Source: Drosophila persimilis
Lineage: Eukaryota > Arthropoda > Insecta > Diptera > Drosophilidae
Assembly (NCBI RefSeq): GCF_003286085.1
Contig: NW_020825706.1
Coordinates: 2,976,001-3,040,000, forward strand
DNA: 64,000 nt
Direction of reading: 5' to 3'
Part shown: positions 49,800 through 61,897 of the stretch, piece by piece
How the letters are laid out: every line of letters starts with the position of its first letter
Numbering within the stretch: position 1 is the stretch's first letter
The notes under the pieces: model-generated
The model's database searches: none
What the model saw: only the letters and a program-made list of their open reading frames with translations
What the model was told of the DNA's origin: nothing
Translations under genes and position numbers: made by a program

Positions 49800-52700
49800 A
49801 ACTCGCTTCCGGGCTGATGTCCTTCGCATGCAAATGAAAACATTAGCGGAACACACGCGCATCCCAATCCCCACTCTCATCCTTGGCTGCCATCCGCTAT
49901 CCGCCTCTGCTAGATGCAGATACATAGCCAGCGAGACAGCGACAGATACAGATGCAGATGCAGATACAGATACAAGTGACATTCGTCGCAGTTTCCCTGC
50001 TTAAATATATATTTCAATTAAAATTTTACACACGAATAAATGCAAAGCCACGCCCAGCACATTAGGTTCCGTCCCCCTCCTCCGCCAACCTACCGTTTAT
50101 TCTTGTGCTCTCATCCTGTTTCTGGTCCTTCTGCTGCTGATACTCCCAGTCGCCCTACTCCTGCTGCTCCTGATGCCACTCTGGCAGTGTCCAACTTGTG
50201 TCGCTTGTTTATGAGCGTCTGAAGGCCACGAGAGCAGACAGGGCCAGGACACGGCCATAAAATGGTCCGAGCTTACGAGAGTGCTGTATGCATAGGGATG
50301 AGGATGAGTACGAGTACGAGGACAGGGATCAGTCCTGGCTCTGGTGCATACAGAGGCGGGGCAGGCACCAATGGAGCATGCTGAATGTCGCTCTGAATGT
50401 CCACAGAATTATTCAAAAGTTTCACCATGGCCGTCGTGCAGGGACAACAGACACCGGGGCCCCCTGAAACGAGGAGTTTGGCATTGTGACAAGAAGGAGC
50501 TGGAGGTTCCGAATGGCAAATGATGAACCAAGGCAAATAAAGTGTTTACGCTGTATATACATAAAGGAAGTTTGATCATGGATACTCCGTATGATGGAAA
50601 AGCTACAGAGTTTGATAGAACTTAACAAAAAGAAATCGGGAATGAAAATGTTTTAAAGGTAAAATCAGTTGCATTCATTCACAAATCCATTTAATACTTT
50701 AAAAAATATCAGAATTGAACAAGCTATAATCTAACCAACAATAAGCTCCAGTCCTCTGCTATCATATCTTACAATTTCTGTATCTTATCCGTAAATTGCC
50801 TTCTTCATCTTCCTCTCTCTTTCCTAGTTTGGGAAGGTTTCCATTCCAAGTCGAGGGCACGGTTTCCCAGCCATGAACTTGAACTTGCAACTCTAATAAT
50901 AATAATAATGCAGATCCCCAACTAACAATCCTTCCCGTCAGCTCTCCACGGCTGCTCCTACGGATAGCTTTTATTTCTTTTTCATACCCAGAGCTCCCTT
51001 TTAGTCCCTTTCATGACTCTGTCCTTCCGTGTCTGCGGCCATTGTCTGGCTTGCATTTCAAATTCTAAGCAAATTTGTCGTCTAACGGGGATGAGGGATA
51101 CGGAAGGGCTGGCTGGGTACTGGCTGGGGGCAGGCGCAACATTTTATGAGCGTGCCCGTGATGCAGCGACTCAGATATGGCCAGAGAAACGTCTGTTATG
51201 GGAAGCCAGCCACGCGGATCTGACTCCAACTGCTCCAGTTTTCACAGCGCAGCAGCCATTTCAATGGGTTCGCGCTGGGCTCTTCTGTGCTCCGTCCTGG
51301 GTGGACTGCGTCTGCCGTTGGCACACAAAGATGTCCCGGTGTGATTTATCGCCGGCATAGCTGGGATAATGGCCACGTATTATAATATTTGCCGCGCCCA
51401 GGCGTATGCTTATCGGCGGCGACACCGACACCGACAACGACAACGTCAACGTCTAGACTCCTGCGGTGCAGCTGGGCTCCTGCGCCCAGCAAGGATTCCA
51501 TTCTTCATTTCTCTGGCTACCGGCTTCTGGCTTGCAGTTTCATTTGCATTTTGCCAGAGCGGAAAACTGCATGCAGTTTATTAAATAGGAGCGAGCACAA
51601 AAAACGATGCGGGAAGACAAAAAAGTGAAAAGAGAGAACTCGCCAAATTAAGTACATCATTTCGGTTCGGGGAGAGTTTTCGGTTGATTGTCGGATGCTT
51701 TTGGCGCATATCCTGTGGCCAGGACGACACTCTCGACTCTCGCCTCATTGTTGGATTTTATGCCGCAACGAATGTCTTCTCCTTCGTCCTGCCAGACACC
51801 ACACAGACAGTCAGACAGACAGACAGAGGGCTTAAATCGTGAGCCAAATACATAAAATCTACGCATGCATGGCCCCTATGTGCGAGTGTATCCTTTGCCG
51901 CATCCTTTTCCACTTAATGCCGACTGCATTGTGCCCAGATATACATATTTGCCTCTCCATATATATATTTGATATCATTAAAATTTTCAGCTTGCCACTG
52001 CAGCAGAAGAAGCAGCTTGTCCTTGCCATTGGTCCTGTTCCCCCTTTTTCGGAGGAGTCTGGGCAAACATGAATGGTCTGAAAAGTCTGGATTTCACCAA
52101 CCCCAAAAAAGAGGCGAACGAAAACTATGCATTTATGATATTTCCAAGTTTATTTGCTCAACGGACTTTGCACTCCCCGAATGGCTTAAAATATTTCTGC
52201 ATGTGTGCACCCAGCTCTGGGAGCTATGAGAATTCCGTCTAAGATACTTATTTGCACATTTTTTAGCCTGTAATATTCTTAAAGTTTGCTAGGGCAAACC
52301 TCTTCAAAGGAAATACTCGTAAAATCCATCTGATCCCTTCTCAGTTATTCTTTGCAGTGAGGAATTCCAAAGGTATCCAACGAGAAAGTTTAATTAAATT
52401 TAAGTCCAAATGGGACTTAATATTCAGTCGTTTCGTTCATAATTAAAAAATACGCAATATCCGATTTTTCAATAACCCCAGAAAACTCCCATGTGGCCAA
52501 GTGTCAGGATGATGGAAAAAAATCAGACTCTGAGGCAGCAGCAGACGGAAAAAGAGCGAGGACGTCCTGTTCACGGCCATGGCCATGGTCAGGACGAGTG
52601 CCACTGATAGGCGACGACAACGATGGCCAACTGCAAAGGACAAACGGGCGTAACTCAATCTGTGGATATGCAAAAGGGAATAACCAGCCAGACGCACTAC

Positions 52701-54330
52701 CGCAGAACAATGATAGCAGAATGTGCTCACTCCAACAGAAAAAATCACTAAAAGAATAAAACCAATCCCATGGACATTTGCTTCGGTGTACTGCCATCCA
52801 AAGGGTATATAGGGCTGGATATACAGGAAGTTTTTAGCATTTACTGGATCCTATGCTGGGAAATAATCGTTTATAAGCATTGCTCTCTTCTGCATTTTCT
52901 AAATAATAATTAAATAGGGCATCCAAATATTCGTAGAATTTCTGGGCCCACTAAGCAGTCGCGTCGTCTCAATTGTTTTCCTTTTTATTCGGCTTTCTGA
53001 GTAAATTAAAAAGTAAATTCTTTCACTGCCACGACGACGCATCTTCTCTCGTCCGGCCAATAATGCAATCAATTTATTTGCACTTTAGTGCAGCGGAAAG
53101 GGTGTGGGATGAGGGGGAGTGCGCCCGCCCAGAGCCGTGAAGCTCTCCGGCAAAGAAAGCTGCCGACGATTCGGGAATAAAAATGAAATCAATTATGTTG
53201 AAACTTTTTTGAGCGCCAGTACCGAAGGCTATGTTGTAATTAATACAAAATGCTGTGGCCTCAGACCCATAGCCCGGACTCCGGACTCAGACCCAAGCCG
53301 TGGCATGGACCCTTAGTCGGACGAAAGGGAGGTGTGGATCGGGGGAGCGGAGCAGCTCCCTCTGCACGTTACAGCCGGGGGCATGCCAAAAGTTGAGTCT
53401 TTGCCGCAGTGCTGTTGCCCGAGAACTCAATTTGATAAAAATTTCATTTACAATTGCCGACGCCGTCGTCGCCTCCTCGTGGCATTGGGGGGACGTGCCC
53501 CAGTCCGTGTGGGAGTCGCCAGTTGGCGCTTTTGGCCAGGACTCGCAGCCGTCCACTCGCCCTCCACTGCCAATTGTTGTGTTTATTAATTTAATTTGAC
53601 AGTCGCGAAGCCCGGCCACGCTGCGACTTTGCCTTGGGGCCAATCGACAGCAGCTGTGGACGGTTGTGGTTTTCCAAAGGGTCTGGTCTGCCAAATGTTC
53701 AAATGGTTGGGGGACCATATTCATTTTGTGGTTTCCGTTGAGGTTGCAATTAGAACATTAGGGGGAAAATTCTTACATAGAAGTAATCCAGGCAGGTTGG
53801 CAGAAATTAGTTGGTTATTCAATATCCAATATTAATCATTTCAATCCGTCCGATCTGGCCGTCTTTTCGTGATCTGAAGAGTCCTTGGAACGAGAAAAAG
53901 GAAATTAATGTTTTGACTTTACAAATGCTCAAGGAATTCACTAAACTCAAATAATCCTAAGTTCCAGCAGACTACAATCCTTTCAAACCCTTTTCTATAC
54001 TACCCAAAAAGAGATCATTCACCCATATTTTATCACATTCTCTAAGTGCTTTGACTGTTATATTTCTGAACCCCAGGGAATGTCGTTTGGGCATACTTTA
54101 GATTATTGTCCACAGGATCAATCGAATAATGTCATTAGGGATGTACTCATTAACGGCACAGCAGTTGGTGGTATTCGAAAAATCCATTAAAGCGATCCAG
54201 ATGCCACAACCGCAGGCGAACCAAAGTCCTGCCCCCGCTAACGGTTCGTGTGGCATATAATTTCAATACCAAAATTTACGTTAGAATTTAATGAAGAACT
54301 CGGCTTGGGGTGTGTCTTGCCCGAGCTGTC
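49800..54330. other. Intergenic, no gene seen
   Basis: No supported gene on either strand between the CAP pair and the aldehyde oxidases. Simple sequence includes GATACA/GATGCA repeats at 49940-49975, AATAAT at 50896-50910, CGACAC/CAACG at 51420-51452 and CAGACAGA at 51800-51826. Open frames of up to 145 codons (53287-53724) lack signals and are not claimed. Confidence 0.45.
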
Positions 54331-54506
54331 GCTGGTGTTGAGGTGCTAAGCATTAAAAAAGACCCAAGGAAAATGTAAATTCTGCAGAGGGTGGGGTCAC
54401 CACTTGGCCAACACTCCATGCCATTCCATTGTCGACCCAGGCCGGCGGCGTTGTTCGGACTTTCGCAATGAATGTCATTTGGATTAAGCGTTGGATATGT
54501 TTTTAA

Positions 54507-54512
54507 TTTATT
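54507..54512 (-). terminator. Poly(A) signal of aldehyde oxidase A
   Basis: AATAAA on the minus strand (TTTATT on plus), about 176 bp past the stop. The same signal is conserved at the same distance in the paralogous gene. Confidence 0.65.
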
Positions 54513-54687
54513 GTGCATACAATACAAGGTCTGCTCCTCTAGGTTAAGTAGGGTATATGTGTTGGGGGATTTTCTTGGCATGCTTATCGAAGCATTCCCA
54601 TCGCTTCCGCAGGCCACGTGTCGCGTCTCACGCTCCGTCCGCCGAGGAGGAGATCTCCTGGCTCTACTTCTTCTCTTCCTCAACCAC

Positions 54688-57600
54688 TTAGTTCAGCTTG
54701 AACTGGCTGGGCTCGGTGCCGGCATGAAGAACCAGAAACTCGGGCGTCATTGGGGCATTGAGGGTGACCCATGCCTTGGGCACGCCGGCATCATCGCGGG
54801 CCGATTGCAGGGCTTGCTGAAGGGCAAAAGCCACCGCGATGGCTACACAGATAGCGGGTTCACCGGTTGCTGCAATAGAATGACTCTCATTTACTTGGAT
54901 TTCAGTAAGGATGTGATTTTAAAAACGCACCCTTCGACCTCATAAACCCAACTTTGTTTGGGCTCTTAGGCAACATTTTGATGCGCAGATCTACGGGAAT
55001 GTCCTTAGCGCCCGGAGGCTTGTATGTCCAGGTGCGGTTCGTGAGGCACTCGCCGGTCTGCTTGTCTACCACAATCTGTTCGCTAGTCCAGTAGCCCAAG
55101 CCCATCATTAACGCGCCTTCCATCTGCCCGATATCCACATTGGGGTTCAGACTCTCACCCGCATCTTCCAGGAGGTCTACGCGGCTGACTAGATAGTTGC
55201 CGGTGAGCACATCAAACTCCACCTCCGTGAGGCAGAGGCCGCATACCGCGTAATTCTCCATGTCGCCCTGTTTGTAATGGTCGTTGGCAATGAGGTTGAT
55301 CTTCCTGTTATATGCCTCGTTGATCAATTGCTGCCAGTCGGAGGGCTTCAGTTCCTCCTTGACCGCCTCCAGGCGAGAATTTAACGTCGCGCAGGCCTTG
55401 CGCACGGCATAGCAGAGGGACTCACTGCCCACGGAGCCCCCGGTACCCATTGCGTTGGCTCCATTGATGGTTTCGCTGGCTTCAATGCGCACCATTTGCA
55501 TGGGAATGCCCAGAGAATGGGCCACCACTTGGGATATCTTGGTATTCATGCCTAGAATAAATTAAATTTGAGTTAAGGAACCGTTTGAGCGATTTTTTGT
55601 TATTGTCTTGTGGCACTATAACCACGTGGAAGAATACATAGAATATCTACTAATTTATATTTCATGAAGTGATATCTTAGGTGACAGTACGCTATAAGAT
55701 ATCCCTGTCCGAGAACACAAATGGGTAGGTACTCACGAGCGCCCACTTCAAAAACATGAATCTCGGCCTGATAGATGGTATCCCCATTGTCCAGTTTGGA
55801 CCCATCCGACTACTAGATCTGAGAGCCAGCAGGTGCTCAGAGAGCATGCGTGTTCCAATCCCTACGACTTTCAATTTGAACAGTGCGATTTTGATCGTCG
55901 CATAATCACTCACCTTGCCCCATTTCGATGCCTCCGTGGGAAACAACCACAGTGCCATCGCTGTGATAAATGGCTACCGTCGCGGGGTACTGTCCGAAGT
56001 AGCCCATCTGGTACTCCATTATAGCCAGACCCAATCCTCGCTTGCGCCACCGATTTTCTTTGTTGTAGGCAATAATCTCTGAGCGACGATCCTTATAAAG
56101 GGTGCTCTTTAGGAATCCAGGCATCATTTCTGCCATTTTGTGGTTGGGCAAAATATTGGCATATCGCACATCCGCGGGATCCTGCCCCGTCTCGAAGGCG
56201 ATGTGCTCGATGATATTTTCTATCATGGCAATGCCCTCCAATGACCCAGGAGCACGACACGGAGTGTTGCTGGGGGCGTCCGTGTAGACCAGGAAGCCAT
56301 CCAACTTGTAGTTATCGCTGAATTCGTAGCAGTTTTTAGACACCGCCACTCCATGGCCCATATGGGACTCGTTCGATAGGTAGCCGGCATCCTCGAAGAA
56401 GCGACTGACGATACCCACGATCTTGCCCGACTTCTGAACGAAGAAGTCGTAGTCACAGTGGAACGCCCAGCGCTTTCCCAGGGTGCTCATAATGGACTCC
56501 AGAGACTGGACCAGGCGCACGGGACGATTCAGTTTGTTGGCAGCAACAGCAGCGGCCGCAGCGGCAAGGTTGCAGCGTGTGGCCTTGCCTCCGTATCCGC
56601 CTCCGATGCGGCGAGTCTTAACCTGCACCTCGTTAGCCTTGAGCTTGAGTATATTGGCGATGATGTCCTGCGACAGATCCATCCACTGGGTGGCTACATA
56701 CACCTGCATGCCACCCTCGAAGGGCACTGCTACCGTGGTTTGAGGCTCCATGAAGTAGTGGTACTGCAGGCCCAAGTCCAGCTGACCGGAGGAACTCAGA
56801 TCGAAGTGCTCCCCCTCCAGGTCGAGAGTGTCCAGCGTTGACCTGTACCTATGCTCGATACGGTCGCTGGATGAGGCTCCTACCTTGTTCAGCACATCCT
56901 TCAGGGTGGGAAGCACTTCCTTGGCGCCTCCTTCGTAGCTCAGCTTTACCAATCCTGCAGCGCGCTGAGCCAGGGCGTTGGTATTGGCGACGATTATGCC
57001 GACGGGCTGGTCATAGAATTTAATCTCGCCAGTGGCGAATATCTCCTCGTCTTGGGCAAAAAACATAGGCTCGCGTGTCTTAGGACCAAGGTAGTTAGGT
57101 CCAGGTATGTTCTTGGCATCCAAATAGGCCACCACGCCGGGCAGAGCTAGCGCTGGCTGAGGATCCACCTTCGTGACCTTCGCACCCACTTTTTTAGCGT
57201 GAACGAAAGCCGCCCATAGCTGACTCGGCTGCGTGGGAAGATCGTTAGCGAAGGTTGCTTCGCCGGAGCACTGGATGAGACCCTCGTGCTTCTCCGTGGC
57301 CTTGGTCACCGGATAGTGTTCCTGGAAGGTCTCAAAGTTCTGCTTTCCACTCGACACCGGGCGCTGCAGCAAGGATCCGCCCAGAGCGAAGCGACTGCCA
57401 ACTCCCTGTTTCCTCTGGGTGGCGGTCTTCAGCAGGAACTTGTAGAAGAGTCCGCAGGCAAGCTTGCGTCGGTACACGGGCGAGGCATCGGGCATCACCG
57501 CGTCGGGTTGCAGAAGAGTCGATAATTGTCCAAAGGCCTTCTCCACCAGTCCATTTTCATAGGGATTGCGTCCCAAGAGCAGTTTTTCAATGGCAGTGGC

Positions 57601-60441
57601 ATGGACAAACTCCGGGTTGATGCCGCCAAAGCAAATGCGAGCGGTCTTCACTTTGGTGGCGTTGTCCAATTCGAGGAGAAAAGCGGCGTTGACATAGGCA
57701 TGGGCATTCTGGGCACGAGGCATGATCTAAGGGTAGGAAAAAGGTTGAGATTCAAAGCATTGAAGATAGATCCGTGATAGATCTCACCTTGTAGGAGTCA
57801 AACAGAAAACGATCCTTGGGATAAGCGGGCAGCACAAATCCTCGTATGATCTTGCCCTCCATCGGCGTCTTCAGATAGCTGGCGAGGCTCACAGTTGCCT
57901 GTTTGGCCACCGACTCCTGAATAATCACCTGTGCGTCCACGGCCTCGAGGACAATGAACACGTCGGAGGGAAACTCCGGGTGCGCATGCTTGATAGCCAG
58001 ATTGCCCGCCAAGGTGCCGGCCTGGGTTAATGCAAAGCAAATTGATGGAAAACAGCATTAGAGTCGAATTAGATGACCCATGCCGATGCCCATGATAAGA
58101 TAATTCGAGAAGTTGGAGAACCAGCTTACACCTTATCAGGCAGATAACATGAAAATTGTCGACTTACATTGCGCACGGGAACGTTGGCGATCCAATCGAG
58201 ATGTTGCCACACCTGCGACAAGTACTCGAAGCCACGGGTCTTCTCCAGCTGGCGGCAAATGTCCATGGTTTCTGTGAGGCTCAGGTTTCCCCCAAGCGTA
58301 AGGGAGGAGGAATCAACAGCCAGCTTGTGTCCCTTGAGGTCTGCCAAGGCCCCGACATCGATGAACGCCTTTATGTCCGCACTGCGCCTGTACACCCCGT
58401 GAGCCGTGTTGCCGGCCACCAGCATGACGGGCAGCTTCTCTTTGACAGCGCTCTGCAGGACCTCAAATAGCTGGCTCAGGCTCTCCGGCCAGCTCCAGCG
58501 GCTGCCGTCCAGGTAGACCTGACTGCCCTTGGGCGACTGCTTCTTGCAGGTGCCAGCGCATAGCTCGCCCGTCTTGGGACACTGCTTTGTGCCCAGATCC
58601 TCGATGTCCGCACACTCCGCGGGCACCGCAATGTCGCTGTCTACCGCAAAGGACTTCATGGCATCCAGGATGGGGCGGTATCCAGTGCAGCGACAGATGT
58701 TGCCTCCGAAGGAGTTCTCCACCTCCGCCATGGTCACGCGACCGCCCTTCGACTTGAGCAGCCCGTACATGTTCATCACGATGCCCGGCGAGCAGTAGCC
58801 GCACTGGGTGCCGTTCATCTTGGCCAGCCGCTCCTGGATGGCGTGGTAGCCCACCCGCTTGTTGCCCAGACCCTCCGTTGTGGTCACCTCCAGTCCCAGG
58901 CAGGTGTTCAGCATCGTGAGGCACGAGTTTACGCCCCAAGTGCGCACCTCCCCCGTTTCCGGGTGGATGCCGGTCAGCGTACACACGCAGACACCGCATC
59001 CGCCTTCCTGGCACATGAACTTTGTGCCCGTCAGACCGGCATTCTCTCGAATGAAGGTGTTCAGCGAGATGTCTGCAGGCAGGGCAGCCAGATAAACTGC
59101 AGGAGAGAAAATATTGCATCAGGTTTTGTTTATCTAATCTACAGTTATAAACCGCTCCAACATGCCAAACATTTCTTAGATTAGGTGCACATTTAAACGA
59201 GAAACTATATACTCAAAGTGGATCTCGAAGTGATATGGGAACATGGGTATCAAATATGTTTAGCTCACTAGCTGTATGCTCAAGCCATGTAATTATTAAA
59301 CAACGAAGGGGAACGTTGTGAGTTGCTGCGGACACCGCAACTCTACATATATAACCGATACTATGTTAGTATGGCTCTCCTCCGGCAGACGCCGCTAATA
59401 TTGAACGACACGACAAAGAGTGCGTGCGAGAGATACAAAAAATCAGTCTGAGCGTGACGTCGGGCGCTGCGTAGCCACTGCAAATTGATTTGTTTCCTTT
59501 TGGCTATAAAAATTATCTGATCTGATCCAGATTCAGCAATCTGATAGATATGGTTGTTATCTATGATTCTGCGTTTTTAGTTTTCTCGAATCTGCAATAT
59601 TGTGGATGCAACAGATTTTCGTCCTTTGTGTGGGCGGAAGGGGGTGTGGCGAAATTTTGACACAACACGGTCAAGGTCCGATATCTCAGGAGTGTGGATA
59701 CCAAATTTGGTTGCTCTGGCTCTTATAGGTTCTAAGATCTTTGAACTCATATTTAGCAATTGGCAAAACCGACCATGAAACCTGTGTGTTAGAGAGAGAC
59801 AGAGAGCGAAAGAATGAAATTGTTTTCTTGATTCTGGCTATAATAATTATACGATCTGGTTCAGATTTTGAACTTTAGAAGATATAGTCATCGTCTACGA
59901 TTTTGCGTTATTTTGGTTTTATCGGATCCTTAAAAATGTGTATGCCACAGATTTTCGTCCTTTGTGGGGGCGGAAGTGGGCGGGGCGAAGTTTTGAAATA
60001 TTTTTGTAGCAGTGACATATCACAGAAGTCTGGATCCGAAACATCGTTACTCTAGCTCTTACAGTCTTTGAGCACTCGGAGCTGAAGGGGACGGACAGAC
60101 GGACGGACGGACAGACAGACAGGACTCAATCGACTCGGCTATTGATACTGATCAAGAATATATGTATTTTATAGGGTCGGAAACGATTCCTTCTGGACGT
60201 TACACACATCCACTTTTACCACAAATCTAATATACCCCAATACTCATTTTGAGTATCGGGTATAAAAATCGGTTCACTCTATTGTATATCAAACTTTTCA
60301 TTCATCTTGTTAAGAACACGTCAGTGCGTAGAGTTCCCATTGCTAAAGCTCTTAAAATTTTGTAAGCAATTAATCAATAAATTAACTGCCCACATACTCA
60401 CCTTCATATCTGGTGCCGTTGATTGTAATGCTGTGCACCAT
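54688..60441 (-). CDS. Aldehyde oxidase, complete (1272 aa, six exons)
   Basis: This is a molybdo-flavoenzyme oxidising aldehydes (and N-heterocycles) to acids with O2. Minus-strand exons are 60441-60402, 59096-58168, 58021-57788, 57726-55914, 55551-54931 and 54869-54688. They sum to 3819 nt with matching phases. The plant-ferredoxin [2Fe-2S] cluster ligands are C42, C47, C50 and C72 (CQEGGCGVC). The second cluster ligands are C112, C115, C148 and C150 (QCGYC, NICRC). The FAD domain spans about 215-420 (AGTLAGNLAIKHAHPEFPSD), and the molybdopterin domain about 540-1272 (RRIGGGYGGK near 775, TPCRAPGS near 890). The catalytic glutamate is E1216 in ATGEPAI, just after the last intron. The length fits Drosophila AOX better than rosy/Xdh (about 1335 aa). 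Introns are short except intron 1 (1305 bp), which holds a DINE-1-like element. Which AOX paralogue it is I cannot say. Confidence 0.93.
59304..60265 (+). mobile_element. DINE-1/Helentron-like element in AOX intron 1 (about 0.96 kb, two modules)
   Basis: It has the same ends as the other copies (CGAAGGGGAACGTTGTGAG start, GAGTATCGGGTATAA end), and is more diverged. It holds only two internal modules. The first (59560-59738) starts like module 1 and ends like module 2 of the longer copies, with GACACAACACGGTCAAGGTC. This indicates a deletion by recombination between modules. It lies antisense to the host gene, and splicing signals of AOX exon 1 and 2 are intact. Confidence 0.85.
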
Positions 60442-60577
60442 TATCTGTGTTTTATATAATCACTTGAAAGGGGCCACGATTGTTGTCTTGAAATAAATTG
60501 AAGTCTTTCTCGAGTTTAATTGCCGTTCGCTGTTTTCGAAGAAAGTTGCGTGTGTTGTCCACGCTAATCTCCGGTCA

Positions 60578-60613
60578 ACTGTGGGTTAATGTGGCTGGAA
60601 TCGAGCTTTTATT
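60578..60613 (-). promoter_or_regulatory. Weak candidate core promoter of aldehyde oxidase A
   Basis: On the minus strand AATAAAA (60613-60607) lies about 32 bp before ACAGTT (60583-60578, A+1 at 60581), a one-mismatch initiator. The 5' leader would be 140 nt. No DPE is visible. Confidence 0.3.
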
Positions 60614-61554
60614 GCCGAGCCCCAAAACGTTCTCGCGATCCAAAGTTTAACTTGCTCCCGCAGAGACACTGGCTAACTACTATTCGATCGAGAGGAGAGC
60701 TCTCGTGTGGGTCTCTCTAAATTCTACAATACATACATACATATACCTATGTATGTACCTAGATTTATAATGAATCGTTATCGCACGATCTCTCATCCAC
60801 TCTCTCTCTCTCATTATCCAAGTATATATTTACTCTCTCTTTCGGGCAAACTTATAAATCATTATCAGCTGTTGGCTTAGCAGTTTTTGTTTTGCTCGGG
60901 ATTCTAAACAAAATGCGGAATACTTCTAAAATACCTGAAAGCGTCGAGAGCATTAGATTTACAATGTATGCAATGATTCAGGTATTTAATTGGCAGCGTA
61001 GAAATCCATAACGCCCTGGAACTGGCAGGCAGCCAAGGTAGGCAACTGGAAGATAGCTCCCAAACGCACAGGAGAGGAATGAATTCTTAGGCAAGAATAG
61101 ATGACTTTTTTGGATGTCATCGATTCCTTTAGGACTTTGTCATGACGTGTCATGACTTTGATTTTGACCCTTTCACACGCTTACTCATTCTCTCTCTTTC
61201 TCTCTCTCACACAAGAGATATGATATAACGGCTGGTGTTGGTGTGAGAAAAGTAAGAGACAGATGTAGCGAAATAAAAAATGGAAACATAAACTATTTTA
61301 AAATTCTTTAGGTGTAAAACTAAAACTAAAACGAAACTAAGTGTAAGAATGAAAATTAGAATAAGAAATTAGCGGTGGTGGTTCTCTCCTTTTCTATGTT
61401 TTCAAATGTCCAAATGTTTACATGTTATAGCCGTATGACATTAGACTTTGCTAACTAGCTGCGATTGCGTGCTTGCATCAGGTCCATTGGCGCAGTGTCC
61501 AGCATTGAAGAGTTTGAGGCGTCGAATGTATCTTACCAGAGCTATGGCTGAGGT
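60614..61554. other. Intergenic between the two aldehyde oxidases
   Basis: No gene. It holds CT/TCTC runs at 60798-60840 and 61190-61212, CATACATA repeats near 60730-60755, and AT-rich DNA. It presumably includes upstream regulatory sequence for gene A. Confidence 0.45.
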
Positions 61555-61717
61555 GTTAAGCATTAAAAAAAGAACCAAGGAAAATGCAAATTCTGCAGAG
61601 CGTGGGGTCACCACTTGGCAAACACTCCATGCCATTCCATTGTCGACCCAGGCCGGCGGCGTTCTTCGGGCGTTCGCAATGAATGTCATTTGGATTAAGC
61701 GTTGGATATGTTTTTAA

Positions 61718-61723
61718 TTTATT
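61718..61723 (-). terminator. Poly(A) signal of aldehyde oxidase B
   Basis: AATAAA on the minus strand, positioned as in gene A, within a 3' flank nearly identical to that of gene A. Confidence 0.65.
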
Positions 61724-61897
61724 GTGCATACAATACAAGGTCTGCTCCTCTAAGTTAAGTGGGGTATATGTATAGGGGATTTTCGTGGCATGCTTATCGA
61801 AGCATTCCCATCGCTTCCGCAGGCCACGTGCCGCGTCTCACGCTCCGTCCGCCGAGGAGGAGATCTCCTGGCTCTACTTCTTCTCTTCCTCAACCAC

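Noticed and set aside
53287..53724. 145-codon minus-strand open frame near the AOX cluster
   Set aside because: No motif and no splice signals, and overlapping open frames on the other strand of similar length. Not supported.
56458..56841. 127-codon plus-strand frame inside aldehyde oxidase A
   Set aside because: It is the antisense shadow of the conserved molybdopterin-domain exon; its residues mirror conserved codons on the true strand.
54688..60441. Possibility that gene A is xanthine dehydrogenase (rosy)
   Set aside because: 1272 aa is shorter than Drosophila Xdh. A tandem paralogue with the same exon structure lies next door, and the CRAPGS and ATGEPAI blocks fit the insect aldehyde oxidase branch better. 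Not excluded without alignment.
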